Positions 1 through 7,020 of a stretch of DNA of 10,390 bases are shown piece after piece. The translations under genes and the position numbers were made by a program. The stretch comes from Lachnospiraceae bacterium (GTDB lineage: Bacteria; Bacillota; Clostridia; Lachnospirales; Lachnospiraceae), in assembly GCA_900766925.1 (NCBI GenBank), contig CAAFXG010000567.1, positions 1-10,390 of the forward strand, in the 5' to 3' direction. The first letter of the stretch is position 1. The number at the start of each line of letters is the position of its first letter. The notes beneath the pieces are model-generated. The model ran no database searches and was not told where the DNA came from. It saw only the letters and a list, made by a program, of their open reading frames with translations.

Positions 1-1776
1 ACTTGTCCAATCCTCTGTAAAGCATATTCCTATATCGCCCGGCTGAAGCTTCGCATCCTTATAGCTTGTATAATTGTAATCAACCTGACTTACATTAGCC
101 TCACACCAATCACATTCCGAGCCGGACCATGCTGAATATGAATTACCGAAATTGATTCCGAGGCATTTATTAAAGGATTTCCATATAAGTGCACTACAAT
201 CATAATAACCATCCTGTACTCTTTTAGCCTGAGAATATGTCCAATTTTCAAGCATGAACCTCTGATCATCAATCATTGCCCATACACCCGGAACCTTGGC
301 TACATTAATTACTGCACAGAATTTTACGGATTTAATTCTTGCTGTAATAATAGCTAAACCGGGAGCTTTAGCTGTTACCAGACCGGTTTCACTTACTGAT
401 GCAACAGCTGAATTACTTGAACTATAGGTAACAGCTCCCTTATATCCATTTAATTTAAGATTCAAGGTATCTCCTCTGGTAATATTGTACTCGGTATCAG
501 AAAAACCGATACAATTATAATTGTACTTAAATTTTAATGTCTTAGTACCAATTTTAAATCCTACTGTTCCCTTGTATCTTTTTCCGGGCTCACCCGAAAA
601 ACCAATAGTTATCGTTCCATCTTTAGATAAGGTCAGACTACTGACAGCATTGCCTGAATCACTATATTTAATATTCATAGAGTTAAAGAAATAATCATTA
701 AATACTATTGACTCAAAACCTTTAAGCTTTATTGTTGGAGCACTATTATACTTTTCCTTCTTTGAATACGCATTAAAGTATTGCGAATAATTAACCGTAG
801 TAGTCGAAAGCTTTAATTGTGAAGAACGCCCAACCAATGTACCTATTTTTGTGCCTGACTGATTTCTAATGCTATATTTTTTATTGACAGTAACAGAAAT
901 TTTAGTCTTAGCTCCTGTAGTTCTGTCTCTTATGGTAATAAATGCACGTCCACCCTTTTTTGCTTTAACCAAGCCATTTGAATTAACAGTTACAATTGAC
1001 TTATTACTGCTCGAATACGATAACTTATATGCATTTTGACCTGACAGATAACCGGGATTGCACGTTGGATATATGGTTTCTGTCTGACCAACATTGAGAT
1101 TTATATTATCCGCCTTAATCTCCGGAAGCTTAACCCTGAACTTTATTGATTTTGACTTACCTGAAACAGAATCAGTAATCGTAACCTTTGCCGTACCGAC
1201 TCTTTTAGGCACAATTACTGTATACTTTTCTCCCCAAAAATTTTCTTTCTTTACAACAGACAAAACCTTTTTATTACTATTAGTAATTTTAATATTATTG
1301 CATGCATCCACAGGTGAAAGCACCCATGAGAAATCATACTCCATTCCACAGTACAAAGTTTTATCAATTTCATCAATTGAAATTGATTTAACCTTCTTCG
1401 ATAAATCCCAGGTTGTAACTCTTACAGGAATCTCATCTAATTCCTCATAAAAGCTATAGCCCTTACTAATCTTAAATGAATAGGTTCCTTTATTTAAGGT
1501 CAGCTTCTTTATAACGCTCTTTGTCCCGTATGTACAAAGTTCGCTTAATGCATTATCATCTGTCATAACATTAAAAAATTTATTTGATGATATCTTGAAC
1601 TTAACTATTGTATTATCTGCAGTAATTTTAAATGAATAGGTATTAGTGTCAGAAACACTAAACAACTGTGATTCCCCTATTACAATCTTATTTTCATTAT
1701 CAGCTGCCAGAACAGTAGTTCCCATCATCATAATACAAATTGCTAAAGTAAATAAAAACGTCCTAAGCTTTTTCAT
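1..1776 (-). CDS. Secreted NlpC/P60-type cell-wall hydrolase with Ig-like (Big_2-type) repeats, 3' end cut by window edge
   Basis: My translation of the minus strand is open for 592 codons from ATG 1776 to base 1, so the C-terminus lies outside the window. Residues 1-24 form a signal peptide (MKK, a hydrophobic core, then VLA before AD). Three Ig-like segments follow at about 129-212, 217-300 and 424-492; the last two carry the Big_2 pattern of an SSSN turn, a VxxxGLV strand and a following A/G-rich strand. From about 495 comes an NlpC/P60 signature: YYDCSALIW with the presumed nucleophile Cys527, then LQPGD at 577-581, at the usual distance. The catalytic His would lie past the edge. By family, it would cut peptidoglycan stem-peptide bonds outside the cell, with the Ig-like modules as spacers or binders. 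The start is set by GGAGGG just upstream; an in-frame ATG at 1809 has no ribosome binding site. It lies 53 bases after metA with no clear terminator between, so co-transcription is likely. A substrate cannot be named. Confidence 0.85.
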   Translation of the reverse strand, partial: MKKLRTFLFTLAICIMMMGTTVLAADNENKIVIGESQLFSVSDTNTYSFKITADNTIVKFKISSNKFFNVMTDDNALSELCTYGTKSVIKKLTLNKGTYSFKISKGYSFYEELDEIPVRVTTWDLSKKVKSISIDEIDKTLYCGMEYDFSWVLSPVDACNNIKITNSNKKVLSVVKKENFWGEKYTVIVPKRVGTAKVTITDSVSGKSKSIKFRVKLPEIKADNINLNVGQTETIYPTCNPGYLSGQNAYKLSYSSSNKSIVTVNSNGLVKAKKGGRAFITIRDRTTGAKTKISVTVNKKYSIRNQSGTKIGTLVGRSSQLKLSTTTVNYSQYFNAYSKKEKYNSAPTIKLKGFESIVFNDYFFNSMNIKYSDSGNAVSSLTLSKDGTITIGFSGEPGKRYKGTVGFKIGTKTLKFKYNYNCIGFSDTEYNITRGDTLNLKLNGYKGAVTYSSSNSAVASVSETGLVTAKAPGLAIITARIKSVKFCAVINVAKVPGVWAMIDDQRFMLENWTYSQAKRVQDGYYDCSALIWKSFNKCLGINFGNSYSAWSGSECDWCEANVSQVDYNYTSYKDAKLQPGDIGICFTEDWTS

Positions 1777-1829
1777 TTTTCCCTCCCTCTTCAATAGCTT
1801 CAACGCCATCGAATTCGTAATGTAGCTTT

Positions 1830-2765
1830 TTAAAACTTCCTATAGTCCATGTCAGCTTCCTTTAACTCATATGGTGTAGTCTGATATACATAATAGTTTA
1901 ACCAGTTCGCATAAAGGGTATTGGCATGACATCTCCATGACTTAATCGGCTTGTTATCAGGATTATCATCCGGATAGTAATTAACAGGTATATTAGGATT
2001 TAGCCCTTTTTTGACGTCTCTTTTATATTCCTGGTCCAAGGTCATTGTGTCGTATTCCGGATGTCCGGTAACAAAAATATGCTTACCACCATCACCGATT
2101 ATTAAATATGGGCCGGTTATTTCTGACTCTGCCACTATTTCAAGGAGCGGATGATTTACTATTGCCTCCTTATCAACTCCCGTATATCTTGACTGTGGAA
2201 CAAGAAATGAATCATCAAAGCCTCGTACCAATGGTGTTCTCTTATGAAAGGTATAATGCTTATAAACTCCGGAGAACTTCTCAGGAAGCAAAATTTTTCT
2301 GACACCGTACCTGTAATAAAGACCAGCCTGCGCACCCCAGCATATATGTAGGGTTGAGGTGACATTTTTGTCTGACCAATCCATAATATCTGTAAGTTCT
2401 GACCAGTATTCCACATCTTCAAATTCCATTTTTTCCACAGGGGCTCCGGTAATTATAAGTCCATCCCATTTTCTGCTTTTAACAGCATCAAACGTGGTGT
2501 AAAAGCGTTCCAGATGATACTCTGATACATGCTTGGATTCATATGATGCAGTTCTAATAAAATAAATATTACACTGCAATGGTGTATTTGAAAGACTTCT
2601 CAGCAATTGAAGCTCCGTATCCTCCTTCAATGGCATTAAATTCAGTATAAGAATCTCAAGAGGTCTTATATCCTGACTTATAGAACGGTTCTCGTCCATT
2701 ACGAAGATATTTTCCTGTTCAAGAATTTTTTTAACCGGTAAATCATCATCTATCTTAATTGGCAT
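1830..2765 (-). CDS. metA: Homoserine O-acyltransferase MetA (probably acetyl-CoA dependent)
   Basis: Transfers an acyl group from acyl-CoA to the homoserine hydroxyl, the first committed step of methionine synthesis, in the cytoplasm. From ATG 2765 the protein is 311 aa and begins MPIKIDDDLP, the usual MetA N-terminus. Cys142 (in HICWGAQ), Lys163, His235 and Glu237 (in GHPEY) then fall at the E. coli catalytic numbers. An in-frame ATG at 2855 would add 30 residues, but it lies between the promoter -10 box and the predicted transcript start and encodes two hairpins, so I reject it. GGAAAGG lies about 11 bases before ATG 2765. Glu111 (GAPVEK) is the residue tied to acetyl-CoA use in the Bacillus cereus enzyme, whereas succinyl-CoA enzymes have Gly there, so an acetyltransferase is predicted. 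Its own promoter and structured leader suggest regulation separate from ligA. Confidence 0.95.
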   Translation of the reverse strand: MPIKIDDDLPVKKILEQENIFVMDENRSISQDIRPLEILILNLMPLKEDTELQLLRSLSNTPLQCNIYFIRTASYESKHVSEYHLERFYTTFDAVKSRKWDGLIITGAPVEKMEFEDVEYWSELTDIMDWSDKNVTSTLHICWGAQAGLYYRYGVRKILLPEKFSGVYKHYTFHKRTPLVRGFDDSFLVPQSRYTGVDKEAIVNHPLLEIVAESEITGPYLIIGDGGKHIFVTGHPEYDTMTLDQEYKRDVKKGLNPNIPVNYYPDDNPDNKPIKSWRCHANTLYANWLNYYVYQTTPYELKEADMDYRKF

Positions 2766-2850
2766 AATCTTTCTTACCTTTCCATTTATTATTTCAGGCA
2801 ACATCACGTCACCAAACGAAGTTTGATGACCTACGCGCGCATCAGCGCGC
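2766..2850 (-). promoter_or_regulatory. Structured 5' leader of metA with two tandem hairpins
   Basis: The predicted untranslated leader of about 85 nt starts with GCGCGC-TGAT-GCGCGC (2850-2835), a perfect 6-bp all-GC stem with a 4-base loop. After a 4-base linker comes a 10-bp stem with one G-U pair and a UUC loop (2830-2808: GTCATCAAAC / GTTTGGTGAC). Downstream, UUGCC (about 2802-2798) could pair, with one wobble, with GGUAA, which overlaps the purine-rich ribosome binding region near 2777. No T-run follows either hairpin, so neither looks like an intrinsic terminator. I do not recognise a SAM-I (S-box), SAM-II, SAM-III or T-box consensus. The structure is seen directly; a role in methionine-dependent control is inferred. 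Confidence 0.5.
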
Positions 2851-2855
2851 TTCAT

Positions 2856-2864
2856 ATTATATCA
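2856..2864 (-). promoter_or_regulatory. Extended -10 promoter for metA
   Basis: On the minus strand the sequence is TGATATAAT, a perfect -10 hexamer with the TGn extension, at 2864-2856. The hexamer 17 bases further upstream (2884-2879) is TTTTTG, a poor -35, which fits an extended -10 promoter. Transcription should begin near 2849, at the first base of a GC-rich hairpin and downstream of the in-frame ATG at 2855. This is inferred from sequence alone. Confidence 0.65.
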
Positions 2865-2916
2865 TATAAAATAGTATACAAAAATATCTGTCTGAATTAA
2901 TTTTGCTTAAACTGTT

Positions 2917-2938
2917 ATAACACCTTTACCGGTGTTAT
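2917..2938. terminator. Inverted repeat between ligA and metA: weak terminator or operator
   Basis: ATAACACC and GGTGTTAT form a perfect 8-bp inverted repeat around a 6-base spacer, 18 bases past the ligA stop. On the ligA transcript only a weak U-tract (GUUU) follows, so termination would be leaky at best. The repeat also lies some 55-80 bases upstream of the metA -10 box, where a regulator could bind. The sequence does not decide between the two. Confidence 0.35.
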
Positions 2939-2955
2939 GTCAATTACTGTAATAA

Positions 2956-4920
2956 TCATATCTCAAGAAAATCTTCCTCTGTAATAATAGGAATCCCGAG
3001 GGCTTTTGCCTTTTTATTCTTGGACGATGCAGAGCCTGCGTCATTGTTTATCAGATAGCTTGTCTTTGAGGAGACGCTACCTGCAACCTTTCCGCCCCTG
3101 TCCTCGATTATTTTCTTTAGCTCGTCACGATTTGCGAAGTTGTTTAATGAACCTGTTATTACAAATGTCATTCCTTCCAAATCCTGTTCAGCGTTGTTTT
3201 GTTCTTCAATAAGTGTAAGCTCAGATAAAAGCTCTCTTACTATTCTTATGTTATTTGTATCTGCAAAATATGCCACAATGCCTTCTGCTATAACATCACC
3301 TATTCCATCTATTTGTGAAAAGCTTTCTGCATCTGCTGACATTATTGCTTCAATATCATTTTTAAAGTATTTACAGATAAGCTTAGCTGTTGCATTTCCT
3401 ACATTAAGGATTCCAAGTCCATAAATCAGCCTGTAAAGCTCAGTGTTACGGGATTCATTTATGGAAGCTATCATATTTTCATAGGATTTTTCACCAAAGC
3501 CCTCCATATTTACTATCTCGTCCTTGAAATTATCTATTCTGTATATATCATAAAGCTCCTCAAGAAAACCTTTGTCGATGAACTTTCCTAAGGTTGCTTC
3601 AGACATTCCGTCAATATTCATTGCATTTCTTGATACGAAGTGTGTAAATAATTTTACGGTTTTTGCCGGACAATCAGGGTTAGGACAGTATAGTGTCTCA
3701 GCGCCATTATCATTTCTTATTTCAGTTTCAGCCTTACAGGCAGGACATAATTCAGGAATTTCCAATGTGTTACTGCATGTAAGATTTTCACTTATCTGTG
3801 GAATAATCATGTTCGCCTTGTATACCTTTATTGTATCCCCTATTCCGAGCTCAAGCTGTTTTACAATGCTGATATTGTGTACACTCGCACGGCTAACTGA
3901 TGTCCCCTCAAGCGATACAGGGTCAAATACAGCAACAGGATTTATAAGTCCGGTTCTTGAAGGGCTCCATTCAACATGTCTTAAAATAGTCTGTGCCTGT
4001 TCGTCAGCCCACTTAAATGCAATGGAATCCCTAGGGAACTTAGCTGTTCTGCCAAGATTTTTTCCATATATAACATCATCAAAGGAAAGAACCAATCCAT
4101 CTGAAGGAAAATTATTTGTTTCAATTTTATCAGCAAATTTTCGGACAATATCTGCCATATTTGAAGCAGTAACATTATAGTGTTCAACAACCTCAAAGCC
4201 CTGAGTGGTAAGAAAATCAAACCTGCTGTTCATTGTAGAATCTATACTTATATCACCTGTGTCAAGCATATTAAAAGCAAAGAAATGAACATTTCTCTCA
4301 GCAGTTATCCTATTGTTTAACTGTCTTACTGAACCTGAGCATAAATTTCTCGGATTTTTGTATTTGGAATCAATGTCTGCTATGGAAGCGTTTATTCTGT
4401 TAAAATCAGAATAGGTTATTACGGCCTCTCCACGAATTACAAGCTTGCCTGTGTATGGTATTTTCTTAGGAATATTGGCAAACACCCTTGCATTATTGGT
4501 TATTACCTCTCCTACCTCACCATTGCCTCTCGTGACTGCCTTAATCAGAACACCGTTCTCATAGGTAAGCACAACGGTTAGTCCGTCCATCTTCCACGAC
4601 ATAACACCGGCTTTATCGCCCAGCCATGAAATAAGGGCATCAACATTCTTGGTTTTGTCTAATGACAGCATTGGAGCTTCATGAGCTTCCTTAGGCAGCT
4701 CCGATAATATTTCATAACCAACCTTATGTGTCGGACTTGAGGACAAAACAATTCCGGTCTCAGCTTCAAGCTGCACAAGCTCGTCGTACAGCTTGTCATA
4801 TTCTAGGTTGGACATGATTTCGGTATCAAGCTGATAATATGCCTTAGCTGCATTATTTAATATTTCTACCAGTTCTTTAATTCTCGCTGTTTTTGATTCT
4901 GAACTATTTATTTCCACCAT
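2956..4920 (-). CDS. ligA: NAD-dependent DNA ligase LigA
   Basis: Seals nicks in duplex DNA with NAD+ as adenyl donor, in replication and repair. All LigA domains are present in 654 aa: Ia (about 10-65, with AYY and the SPTxxVG signature), the nucleotidyltransferase core with adenylated Lys110 in KMDG, Glu165 in RGEA, DG at 274-275 and Lys303 in AFKW, the OB fold (about 315-385), a four-Cys zinc finger (Cys392, 395, 412, 417), helix-hairpin-helix repeats (about 430-560) and a C-terminal BRCT domain (about 580-654, FVITGSL). The core is divergent: motif IV reads DGLVLS, so Ser279 replaces the lysine of the usual DGVVIK (E. coli Lys290), and GNGEVGEVIT replaces the usual GDGxxGEDVT. I recall similar sequences from Lachnospiraceae, so this is probably a lineage form rather than decay. 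ATG 4920 follows AAGGAG by 8 bases and overlaps the end of rluF by 17 bases, suggesting coupled translation. Confidence 0.95.
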   Translation of the reverse strand: MVEINSSESKTARIKELVEILNNAAKAYYQLDTEIMSNLEYDKLYDELVQLEAETGIVLSSSPTHKVGYEILSELPKEAHEAPMLSLDKTKNVDALISWLGDKAGVMSWKMDGLTVVLTYENGVLIKAVTRGNGEVGEVITNNARVFANIPKKIPYTGKLVIRGEAVITYSDFNRINASIADIDSKYKNPRNLCSGSVRQLNNRITAERNVHFFAFNMLDTGDISIDSTMNSRFDFLTTQGFEVVEHYNVTASNMADIVRKFADKIETNNFPSDGLVLSFDDVIYGKNLGRTAKFPRDSIAFKWADEQAQTILRHVEWSPSRTGLINPVAVFDPVSLEGTSVSRASVHNISIVKQLELGIGDTIKVYKANMIIPQISENLTCSNTLEIPELCPACKAETEIRNDNGAETLYCPNPDCPAKTVKLFTHFVSRNAMNIDGMSEATLGKFIDKGFLEELYDIYRIDNFKDEIVNMEGFGEKSYENMIASINESRNTELYRLIYGLGILNVGNATAKLICKYFKNDIEAIMSADAESFSQIDGIGDVIAEGIVAYFADTNNIRIVRELLSELTLIEEQNNAEQDLEGMTFVITGSLNNFANRDELKKIIEDRGGKVAGSVSSKTSYLINNDAGSASSKNKKAKALGIPIITEEDFLEI

Positions 4921-5632
4921 CTATCATTCTCCTTAGATTCTGTTCTTCCTCAACCGTTAAGCTTCGATATGCTCCCGGTCTTAAATTGCCGAGTTTAATA
5001 TTCATTACTCTTACACGCTTCAAATATACAACATGAAAGCCGAAATAATCACACATCCTTCTAATCTGTCTGTTTAAGCCCTGTGTAAGAACAATGCTAA
5101 AGGTTCTTGCACCTGTTTTCTTTACTTTGCAGCTTTTGGTGACTGTATCAAGTATCGGAACACCATCCCTCATTCCCTGCAAAAACTCTTCAGTCAAATC
5201 TTTATTAACACGGACATTATATTCCTTTTCATGATTGTTTCGTGACTTTTGAATATCATTTGCCAGCTCACCATCATTGGTTAGTAGCAGAAGTCCAGAT
5301 GAATCCTTATCTAATCTTCCTACATAATATACACTTTCAGGGAATTCTGTATATGCAAATATACTGTCTTTATCTGCATCCTTGGAAGTACAAACCTGAC
5401 CTATGGGTTTATTGTATGCGTAAATTACTGTTTTATTTTTGCGTACTACTCTTTTATTCATATAAAATACTTCCGAAGCATCCGTGACCCTGCAGCCAAG
5501 GTCTGCAACCTTACCATCCACAATTACCTTTCCGGCTTCTATCTCCTTATCAGCCTGTCTGCGTGATAAAACGCCTGCTTCGCTCAAAAATTTATTAAGT
5601 CTGATTTCATTTTTATTTATATCCATAAACAA
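4904..5632 (-). CDS. rluF: 23S rRNA pseudouridine synthase, RluF/RsuA family
   Basis: Converts a specific uridine of 23S rRNA to pseudouridine (U2604 in E. coli RluF) during ribosome assembly. An S4 RNA-binding domain lies at about 10-55 (RLNKFLSEAGVLSRRQAD). The catalytic domain follows, with Asp108 in VGRLDKDSSGLLLLT and the conserved GLNRQIRRM segment ending in LKRVRVMNIKLG, which favours RluF over RluB or RsuA. At 242 aa the length is normal for an RsuA-type enzyme. The start is uncertain. TTG at 5632 lies 7 bases after AAAGG (5644-5640), a good spacing, while the in-frame ATG at 5626, two codons later, is 13 bases away; I list the TTG. The gene is first of an operon with ligA and divergent from the Lrp-type gene. 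The exact target uridine is inferred from family resemblance. Confidence 0.88.
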   Translation of the reverse strand: MFMDINKNEIRLNKFLSEAGVLSRRQADKEIEAGKVIVDGKVADLGCRVTDASEVFYMNKRVVRKNKTVIYAYNKPIGQVCTSKDADKDSIFAYTEFPESVYYVGRLDKDSSGLLLLTNDGELANDIQKSRNNHEKEYNVRVNKDLTEEFLQGMRDGVPILDTVTKSCKVKKTGARTFSIVLTQGLNRQIRRMCDYFGFHVVYLKRVRVMNIKLGNLRPGAYRSLTVEEEQNLRRMIDGGNK

Positions 5633-5655
5633 GCAGCTACCTTTCTACAAGAAAA

Positions 5656-5683
5656 TATTAATTTTATTAATTTATACTTGCCA
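5656..5683 (-). promoter_or_regulatory. Possible promoter region for rluF-ligA (only the -10 end listed)
   Basis: On the minus strand TTAAAT is followed after 17 bases by TATAAA (around 5676-5671), leaving about 40 bases before the TTG start. The -35 element is a poor match and the region is very AT-rich, so other choices are possible. It faces the promoter of the regulator gene within the same 115-base gap, an arrangement in which an Lrp-family protein could act on both. Confidence 0.25.
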
Positions 5684-5707
5684 TCATGTGTGTATTTAAC
5701 TTATAAT
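5678..5707 (+). promoter_or_regulatory. Predicted promoter of the Lrp/AsnC-family gene
   Basis: TTGCCA (5678-5683) and a perfect TATAAT (5702-5707) are separated by 18 bases, giving a start of transcription near 5714 and a leader of about 35 nt. The spacing is one base above the optimum. Lrp-family genes are often autoregulated, but I could not pick out a clear operator. Confidence 0.5.
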
Positions 5708-5747
5708 TACTTGGTAAAATTATATATGCACGAAAGTAGGGATTAAA

Positions 5748-6224
5748 ATGGACAACATTGACAAGAAAATTCTTCACCTGTTACAGGAAAACGCAAGATA
5801 CCCGCTGAAACATCTTGCGAGCAAGGTATTCTTATCATCTCCGGCTGTGTCAGCTAGAATTGAGCGACTGGAAAAAAGCGGAATAATATCCGGATACCAT
5901 GCCACTGTTGCACCTGTATCATTAGGCTATCACATCACTGCATTCATTAATCTTTCACTGGACCCTAGACAAAAGCCTGAATTCTATCCATTTATTGAGG
6001 CTTGTCCAAATGTATTAGAATGCAATTGTGTAACCGGAGCATATGCTATTCTTATCAAGGTATGCTTTCCAAGTACTATGGAGCTTGATACATTTATTGG
6101 CCAGCTCCAGAAGTACGGTAACACCGAAACACAGATTGTATTTTCAACGCCTGTTCCAACAAGAGGAATTGATATTCGGTCTGTAGATGATTTTGACGAA
6201 GGTCCAAATTCAGATTTTGAGTAG
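5748..6224 (+). CDS. Lrp/AsnC-family transcriptional regulator
   Basis: A 158-aa DNA-binding regulator with the family's two-part layout. The N-terminal helix-turn-helix domain opens with DNIDKKILHLLQENARYPL and has a recognition helix around residues 30-45 (SSPAVSARIERLEKSG). A RAM (ligand-binding and oligomerisation) domain lies at about 64-140. In the RAM domain the usual acidic residue after the conserved glycine is replaced: GAYA (97-100) instead of the more common GxYD, so the effector, normally an amino acid, cannot be predicted. AGGG lies 6 bases before ATG 5748. It is the only gene of clear size on the plus strand, divergent from rluF-ligA and convergent with the membrane protein gene. 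Its targets are unknown; autoregulation is common in the family. It has a short acidic tail after residue 145. Confidence 0.92.
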   Translation: MDNIDKKILHLLQENARYPLKHLASKVFLSSPAVSARIERLEKSGIISGYHATVAPVSLGYHITAFINLSLDPRQKPEFYPFIEACPNVLECNCVTGAYAILIKVCFPSTMELDTFIGQLQKYGNTETQIVFSTPVPTRGIDIRSVDDFDEGPNSDFE

Positions 6225-6244
6225 CTTACGTAGTATGTAAACTT

Positions 6245-6314
6245 GTAGCTGTCGCGTTAGTGATAATCAGGGAGGGATTACCCCGAATCACACTAATGTG
6301 ACAGCTACTTTTTT
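6245..6314 (+). terminator. Strong intrinsic terminator after the Lrp-type gene, with a long stem
   Basis: An 18-bp uninterrupted stem (6245-6262 with 6291-6308, two G-U wobbles when read on the plus strand) encloses a 28-base loop and is followed at once by TTTTTT (6309-6314). It starts 20 bases after the Lrp-type stop codon. The loop has a smaller inverted repeat, TAATC/GATTA, or alternatively GGG/CCC around ATTA. Read on the minus strand the stem is equally strong and begins about 10 bases after the stop of the convergent gene, but no T-run follows in that direction, so termination there would be less canonical. Confidence 0.85.
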
Positions 6315-6318
6315 ATGT

Positions 6319-7002
6319 TTAATTCACTTTTATTACTTCGTTATAAAAGCTCGCAAACGACTCATCAGTATTTATGTACTGGTTAATATTAGAGCTTACT
6401 GCTCTATACAAGCCCTGAATATCCTTATCCTGCTGCATCGTGTCTATGTAGCTCTCTTCTTCATTAGTAAGCTTCTTGTTATCAATACGATACCCTTCTT
6501 CGGTTTTTCTGACATAAAAACGCTGAATATCAAGCGGTGAAACCTCGACATTATTAATATTGAGATTACTGGTTACATATACAAGCGTTGCATCCTCCGT
6601 TGCTCCCGGAAGTGTATAACAATTTATATTATAATGTCCGGTAATATACTCAGCTTCCTTCACAAGATATGATGTATCATCAAATTGCTGAGGTTCAGTA
6701 ACAAGCGTTTTCAGAACCTGTCCGTCACATTTCGTGTATGCGTCAAAATATGCCGAAATCAACTGATTAATTTCAGGATTTTCATTAGTCTTGTATGAAT
6801 ATTCATACGGTTCAGTTTTAACCTGTTCAGTAGTTGTTTCTTCACCAAAAGCCTCAGCTTTATTAATGTTCTGAGGATTATACGGAAAATCATCCCAAAA
6901 ATAGAAATAGAAAATCACCGCAAAAAGGATAAACAAAAGCCAGCCCAAAACCATTAATGCTCCAGCCAGCCCCTTTGATTTTTTGTTTTTTGATTTGCTC
7001 AT
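6319..7002 (-). CDS. Membrane-anchored protein of unknown function
   Basis: I do not recognise this 227-aa protein. It begins with a very basic stretch (MSKSKNKKSKG) and has one strong transmembrane helix at about 12-35 (LAGALMVLGWLLFILFAVIF). By the positive-inside rule this puts the short N-terminus in the cytoplasm and the rest outside. Residues about 40-70 are an acidic, Thr-rich linker. The remainder (about 75-227) is a soluble alpha/beta domain whose opening pattern, INQLISAYFDAYTKCDGQVLKTLV, recalls NTF2/SnoaL-like folds; that is a guess from pattern only. AAGGAG lies 6 bases before ATG 7002. The ribosome binding site sits 6 bases after the tRNA-Arg gene, so the gene is probably read from the upstream rbfA-ribF transcript or from a promoter inside ribF. 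A role in the cell envelope is all that can be said. Confidence 0.85.
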   Translation of the reverse strand: MSKSKNKKSKGLAGALMVLGWLLFILFAVIFYFYFWDDFPYNPQNINKAEAFGEETTTEQVKTEPYEYSYKTNENPEINQLISAYFDAYTKCDGQVLKTLVTEPQQFDDTSYLVKEAEYITGHYNINCYTLPGATEDATLVYVTSNLNINNVEVSPLDIQRFYVRKTEEGYRIDNKKLTNEEESYIDTMQQDKDIQGLYRAVSSNINQYINTDESFASFYNEVIKVN

Positions 7003-7020
7003 AGTAATCTCCTTAAAAAA

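Noticed and set aside
1094..1450. A 118-codon open frame on the plus strand opposite the NlpC/P60 gene
   Set aside because: The opposite strand is one continuous secreted protein with clear Ig-like and NlpC/P60 motifs; the plus-strand frame has no domain or start signal.
1777..1809. Upstream ATG 1809 for the NlpC/P60 gene
   Set aside because: It is in frame but has no ribosome binding site, while ATG 1776 has a strong GGAGGG at good spacing and gives a normal signal peptide.
2766..2855. Longer MetA starting at ATG 2855, with 30 more residues
   Set aside because: The ATG directly follows the -10 box and so lies before the predicted transcript start; the added part encodes two hairpins; the catalytic residues match E. 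coli numbering only with the 2765 start.
3572..4180. A 202-codon open frame on the plus strand inside ligA
   Set aside because: It lies opposite a well-conserved gene, has no ribosome binding site or recognisable domain, and is best explained as an antisense shadow of ligA.
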